From contig NZ_BSSE01000020.1 of NCBI RefSeq assembly GCF_030268965.1, forward strand, positions 62,001-126,000: DNA of 64,000 nucleotides, in the 5' to 3' direction. The translations under genes were made by a program, and so were the position numbers. The DNA is from Microtetraspora sp. NBRC 16547 (GTDB taxonomy: Bacteria > Actinomycetota > Actinomycetes > Streptosporangiales > Streptosporangiaceae). Below the pieces are notes generated by a model. That model saw only the letters and a program-made list of their open reading frames with translations, was not told the origin of the DNA and did no database searches. Below, one piece after another: positions 61,066 through 64,000 of this stretch (positions are counted from its first letter, which is position 1; the number at the start of each line of letters is the position of its first letter).

Positions 61066-61893
61066 TCACCCCCTTTCTGGTTCGGTCCATCCCATCTGGG
61101 TGGACAGTCGTCGAGTGGAATCAAGCAGTGCCTCGACGCACTCGTCGACCTCCTCGCGGAACCGTTCCAGCGGTCCGCAGACGCTGATGACGGCCACGGG
61201 CCGGCCGTGGTGGTCGAGGACCGGCGCGGCCACGGAGGCGGCGCCGGACATGCGCTCGGCGAAGGACCGCGCCCAGCCGCACTCGCGGATCGCCGCGAGC
61301 TCCTTGCGCAGCTTGGGGACGTCGGCGATCGTCGTGCCGGTCAGCGCCTGGAGCGGAGCCTCCGACAGGTACGTCTCGATCTCCTCTTCCGTCAGGAAGG
61401 CGAGGAACGCCTTGGACGAGCCGCCCGTGTGCAGGGGATAGGGCACGCCGAGGGAGACGCTCATGATGACCTCGCGGGCGGGGGTCACCTGGTCCGCGTA
61501 GATCCGGGTCCATCCGGTACGGATCGACAGGGTCGCCGTCTCCGCGGTGCGCCGGGACAGCGCCACCAGCTCAGGCGCGGCGATGCGCCTGATGTCGAGC
61601 CGGTCGAGGTAGGCGAGGCCCAGGCGCATGGCGCCGACTCCCAGGGAGTAGCGCCGGCTCGCCGGGTCCAGTTCGATGAGGTGCCGCACCCGCAGTGACG
61701 CCAGTATCCGGTGCACGGCGGCCTTCGACATTCCCAGCGCCTCGGCGATCTCGGTGACCCCGAGCGTGGTCGACGGCGTCTCGGCGAAATGCATCAGGAC
61801 GTCGACGGCACGTTCGACGGTGGCGATGGACTGCCCGGCGCTCTCCCGCGCGGGCGTCTCTCCGGGAACGGCGCCGCGCTTCTTGGTCGGCAT
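61066..61893 (-). CDS. IclR family transcriptional regulator
   Basis: 275 residues. Winged helix: IATVERAVDVLMHFAETPST, LGVTEIAEALGMSKAAVHRILASLRVRHLIELD. The ligand domain has LSIRTGWTRIYADQV, VPYPLHTGGSSKAFLAFL and ASVAAPVLDHHGRPVAVISVCGP. It probably represses the surrounding catabolic genes and is relieved by a pathway intermediate. It shares a transcript with the amidohydrolase. The 338-bp gap upstream, shared with the CoA-transferase gene, holds one operator-like site (62123-62137). Confidence 0.9.
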   Translation of the reverse strand: MPTKKRGAVPGETPARESAGQSIATVERAVDVLMHFAETPSTTLGVTEIAEALGMSKAAVHRILASLRVRHLIELDPASRRYSLGVGAMRLGLAYLDRLDIRRIAAPELVALSRRTAETATLSIRTGWTRIYADQVTPAREVIMSVSLGVPYPLHTGGSSKAFLAFLTEEEIETYLSEAPLQALTGTTIADVPKLRKELAAIRECGWARSFAERMSGAASVAAPVLDHHGRPVAVISVCGPLERFREEVDECVEALLDSTRRLSTQMGWTEPERG

Positions 61894-62122
61894 GCTTCCT
61901 CCAGGAAATCGGCTCGCTCAACCATCCTGGTGCCGGAATCCGACCCTCACCCGCAGGTCGGTGACGGTTCGCGTGTCGACGTACACGTCCCCGACCACGC
62001 TGGAGAAGCCCGGCATGTCATCGCGGGCCCGCGGGGCGAGCCTCATCCGGTGAATGAGACAGATCATCGAGGGCCGCCTGCCCTTCCGAACGCGATATGC
62101 CCAGTGGGCTTGTTCCGCAGAC

Positions 62123-62137
62123 AGTAACGCTGTTTCA
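62123..62137. promoter_or_regulatory. Third IclR-type operator-like site
   Basis: AGTAAC-GCT-GTTTCA keeps the spacing and the inner bases of TGGAAC-N3-GTTCCA but is weaker in the left arm. It lies 94 bp before the CoA-transferase start, in the divergent region with the IclR gene. A further half-site GTTCCGC occurs at 62112. Confidence 0.4.
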
Positions 62138-62231
62138 ATATCTTGGGAAGCCCCCCGGCGAGCGCGAACGGCGGCCCCGGGGAGGCGCTCGTGGCCCAGA
62201 CCGGCAAGGACACACCTGAGGAGGCCGTTTC

Positions 62232-63503
62232 GTGGAGGCAGAGCAGGTGGAGGTAGAGCAGATCGTCCCGGGTGAGCGATCGGCGCCGGCCGACCGGCCG
62301 GAACCGCCCGCAGGACCGCTGGCCGGCGTCGTCGTCATCGACGTGGCCACCCTGTTCGCCGGTCCTCTGGCGGCGACGATCCTCGGGGACTACGGCGCCG
62401 ACGTCGTCAAGGTGGAGCATCCCGACCGCGGAGATCCCGCTCGCACCCACGGTGCGAGCAAGAACGGGGTCGGCCTGTGGTGGAAGATGCTCGGCCGCAA
62501 CAAGCGCACGGTCACCGCCGACATCGGCAGGCCCGAGGGCGCGGAGCTGCTCAAGCGGCTCATCGCCCGGGCCGACGTGCTCATCGAGAACTTCCGCCCC
62601 GGCACGCTGGAGCGGTGGGGTCTGTCCCCGGAAACCCTGCACGAGGTCAACCCCCGGCTGGTCATCGCGCGGGTCACCGGCTTCGGCCAGTTCGGCCCGT
62701 ACGCGAAGCGACCCGGGTTCGGCACCCTCGCCGAGTCGATGAGCGGCTTCGCCGCCGTCACCGGAGAGCCCGGCGGGCCGCCCACGCTGCCGCCGTTCGG
62801 GCTGGCCGACGGCGTCTCCGCGCTCACCTGCGTGAACGCGGTCATGATGGCGCTGCACAACCGCGACCGGCCGGGCGGGAGCGGCCGCGGCCAGGTGATC
62901 GACCTGGCCATCATCGAGCCGCTGGTCACGCTCCTCGGCCCGCAGCCCCTCGTGTGGGACCAGCTCGGCCAGGTCCAGCCGCGCACCGGCAACCGCTCGG
63001 TCAACAACGCTCCGCGCAACACGTACCGGACGAGGGACGGCCGCTGGGTGGCCGTCTCGACGTCGGCCGACTCGATCGCGGGGCGCGTGATGCGCCTCGT
63101 CGGGCACCCTGAGGTGATCGACGAGCCGTGGTTCTCCTCCGGCGCCCACCGGGCCGAGCACGCCGACCTGCTCGACGAGCACGTCGGCGGGTGGATCGCC
63201 CGGCACGACCTCGCCGAGGTGGTCGAGGAGTTCGAGCGCGCCGAGACGGCGGTCGCCCCCATCTACGACATCAGCGACCTGTTCCAGGACCCGCAGTACC
63301 GGGCGCTCGACACGATCACCACGGTGGACGACGACGACCTCGGGCCGCTGCGCATGCAGAACGTGCTCTTCCGGCTCTCCGAGACACCGGGCTCGATCAG
63401 ATGGACGGGCCGTGCGCGCGGCGCCGACAACGAAGACGTGTGGGGCGGCCTCGGCGTGAGCGCCGGCGAGCTGGCCGTCCTGCGGGAAAAGGGAGTTGTG
63501 TGA
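62232..63503 (+). CDS. CaiB/BaiF-type CoA-transferase (class III)
   Basis: 423 residues from the GTG at 62232, with GAGGAGG 8 bases upstream. The first 30 residues are Glu/Pro-rich and not conserved. Then GPLAGVVVIDVATLFAGPLAATILGDYGADVVKVEHPDRGD, ARADVLIENFRPGTLERWGL, NPRLVIARVTGFGQFGPYAKRPGFGTLAESMSG and LPPFGLADGVSALTCVNAVMMALHNR, the last near the expected catalytic Asp. It moves CoA between carboxylic acids. The stop overlaps the cyclase start, so the two steps are linked. Confidence 0.9.
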   Translation: MEAEQVEVEQIVPGERSAPADRPEPPAGPLAGVVVIDVATLFAGPLAATILGDYGADVVKVEHPDRGDPARTHGASKNGVGLWWKMLGRNKRTVTADIGRPEGAELLKRLIARADVLIENFRPGTLERWGLSPETLHEVNPRLVIARVTGFGQFGPYAKRPGFGTLAESMSGFAAVTGEPGGPPTLPPFGLADGVSALTCVNAVMMALHNRDRPGGSGRGQVIDLAIIEPLVTLLGPQPLVWDQLGQVQPRTGNRSVNNAPRNTYRTRDGRWVAVSTSADSIAGRVMRLVGHPEVIDEPWFSSGAHRAEHADLLDEHVGGWIARHDLAEVVEEFERAETAVAPIYDISDLFQDPQYRALDTITTVDDDDLGPLRMQNVLFRLSETPGSIRWTGRARGADNEDVWGGLGVSAGELAVLREKGVV

Positions 63504-64000
63504 TGTCCTCCTTGTGGCGGCATTTCGACGGCGCCACGGTCGTCGACCTCGCGCAGCCGATGCGTACGGGCATGCCCCAGTCGCCGAACCATCCGCGGTT
63601 CCGGATGGTCATCGAGCGCAGGCACGGCGACGTCGTCCGCGAGGACGGCGGCTCGGCCGCCAACGAGGTCATCCTCACCGGCGGGCACGTCGGCACGCAC
63701 GTCGACGCCCTCGGGCACGTCTCCCAGGACGGCTACGTGCACGGCGAGGTCGAGGCGGCCGGCATCCAGTCGCACCAAGGCCTGTCCAGGTACGGCATCG
63801 AGACCTTCGCGCCGTACGTCGGGCGGGGCGTGCTGCTCGACGTGGCCGCCGTGCACGGCGTGGACGTGCTGCCGCCCGGCTACGAGGTGACGCCGGACGA
63901 CCTGGAGGCCGCGCGGCGCAGGGCGGACGTGCGGATCGAGCGCGGGGACGCCGTACTGATCGGCACCGGCTGGTCGCGCGAGTGGGACCGGCCGAGCCGG
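63503..64000 (+). CDS. Cyclase family protein (kynurenine formamidase/isatin hydrolase-like), cut by window end
   Basis: The ATG at 63503 overlaps the CoA-transferase stop. 166 residues are visible: TVVDLAQPMRTGMPQSPNHPRF, then the metal motif GGHVGTHVDALGHVSQDGYVHG (HxGTHxDxxxH), then GRGVLLDVAAVHGVDVLPPGYEVT and RGDAVLIGTGWSREWDRPSR. The family contains Mn/Zn hydrolases of amides or lactams such as N-formylkynurenine and isatin. Together with the amidohydrolase this supports ring-opening chemistry. The C terminus is outside the window. Confidence 0.88.
   Translation, partial: MSSLWRHFDGATVVDLAQPMRTGMPQSPNHPRFRMVIERRHGDVVREDGGSAANEVILTGGHVGTHVDALGHVSQDGYVHGEVEAAGIQSHQGLSRYGIETFAPYVGRGVLLDVAAVHGVDVLPPGYEVTPDDLEAARRRADVRIERGDAVLIGTGWSREWDRPSR

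Overview
High-GC actinobacterial DNA. GTG and TTG starts, ATGA stop/start overlaps, a LexA-type SOS site, SARP/LuxR STAND regulators, PucR, ROK and IclR regulators, Nur-type operators and a 13E12/DUF222 HNH protein together suggest a Streptosporangiales-like or related filamentous actinomycete. This placement is an inference; no rRNA or tRNA gene was seen.

Layout. 1-1.9 kb: the N-terminal part of the error-prone polymerase dnaE2 with its DUF6504 partner, behind a LexA-like box. 2.0-7.0 kb: a four-gene ABC importer (lipoprotein, two permeases, ATPase) followed by a quinone oxidoreductase. 7.0-11.5 kb, minus strand: a membrane protein, a PucR regulator, an ABC-2 exporter pair and cobD. 11.5-16.6 kb: tandem repeats, a dispersed repeat, a very large DUF222/HNH protein with a repetitive acidic middle, a repeat-rich gap and an APH-like phosphotransferase. 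16.9-23.5 kb: formylglycine-generating enzyme, ROK regulator, Cys-type sulfatase and a sulfonate/taurine-type ABC importer, which form a coherent organosulfur-scavenging locus. 23.6-26.3 kb: an MgtC-like protein, an ECF sigma factor and an LCP protein. 26.4-32.2 kb: Fe/Mn superoxide dismutase divergent from a nikABCDE-type importer, with Nur-box-like palindromes in front of both. 32.4-37.0 kb: cydAB, inorganic pyrophosphatase, and a CDF metal exporter divergent from an SmtB/ArsR sensor. 37.1-47.3 kb: a large LuxR-STAND regulator, small enzymes, an MFS/PLP-synthase pair, cobQ and a secreted protein.

47.34-52.73 kb is a composite mobile region bounded by 29-bp imperfect inverted repeats. An IS5-like transposase is split into an N-terminal piece (about 52.4-52.6 kb) and a middle piece (about 47.8-48.1 kb). 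Between them lie a sensor kinase/response regulator pair, a membrane protein, a palindrome resembling repeats I associate with Microbacteriaceae, and a relic of a serine recombinase. This is the most unusual structure in the window.

52.8-57.5 kb: a RibD/DHFR-like reductase, an FMN reductase and a SARP-STAND regulator. 57.6-64 kb: an acyl-CoA ligase, a hydantoinase-like amidohydrolase, an IclR regulator, a CaiB-type CoA-transferase and a cyclase-family hydrolase (cut by the window end). Three similar palindromes of the IclR operator type in front of the ligase and the CoA-transferase suggest one regulon for catabolism of a cyclic amide or related acid. Short (9-15 bp) tandem repeats are unusually frequent across the whole window.
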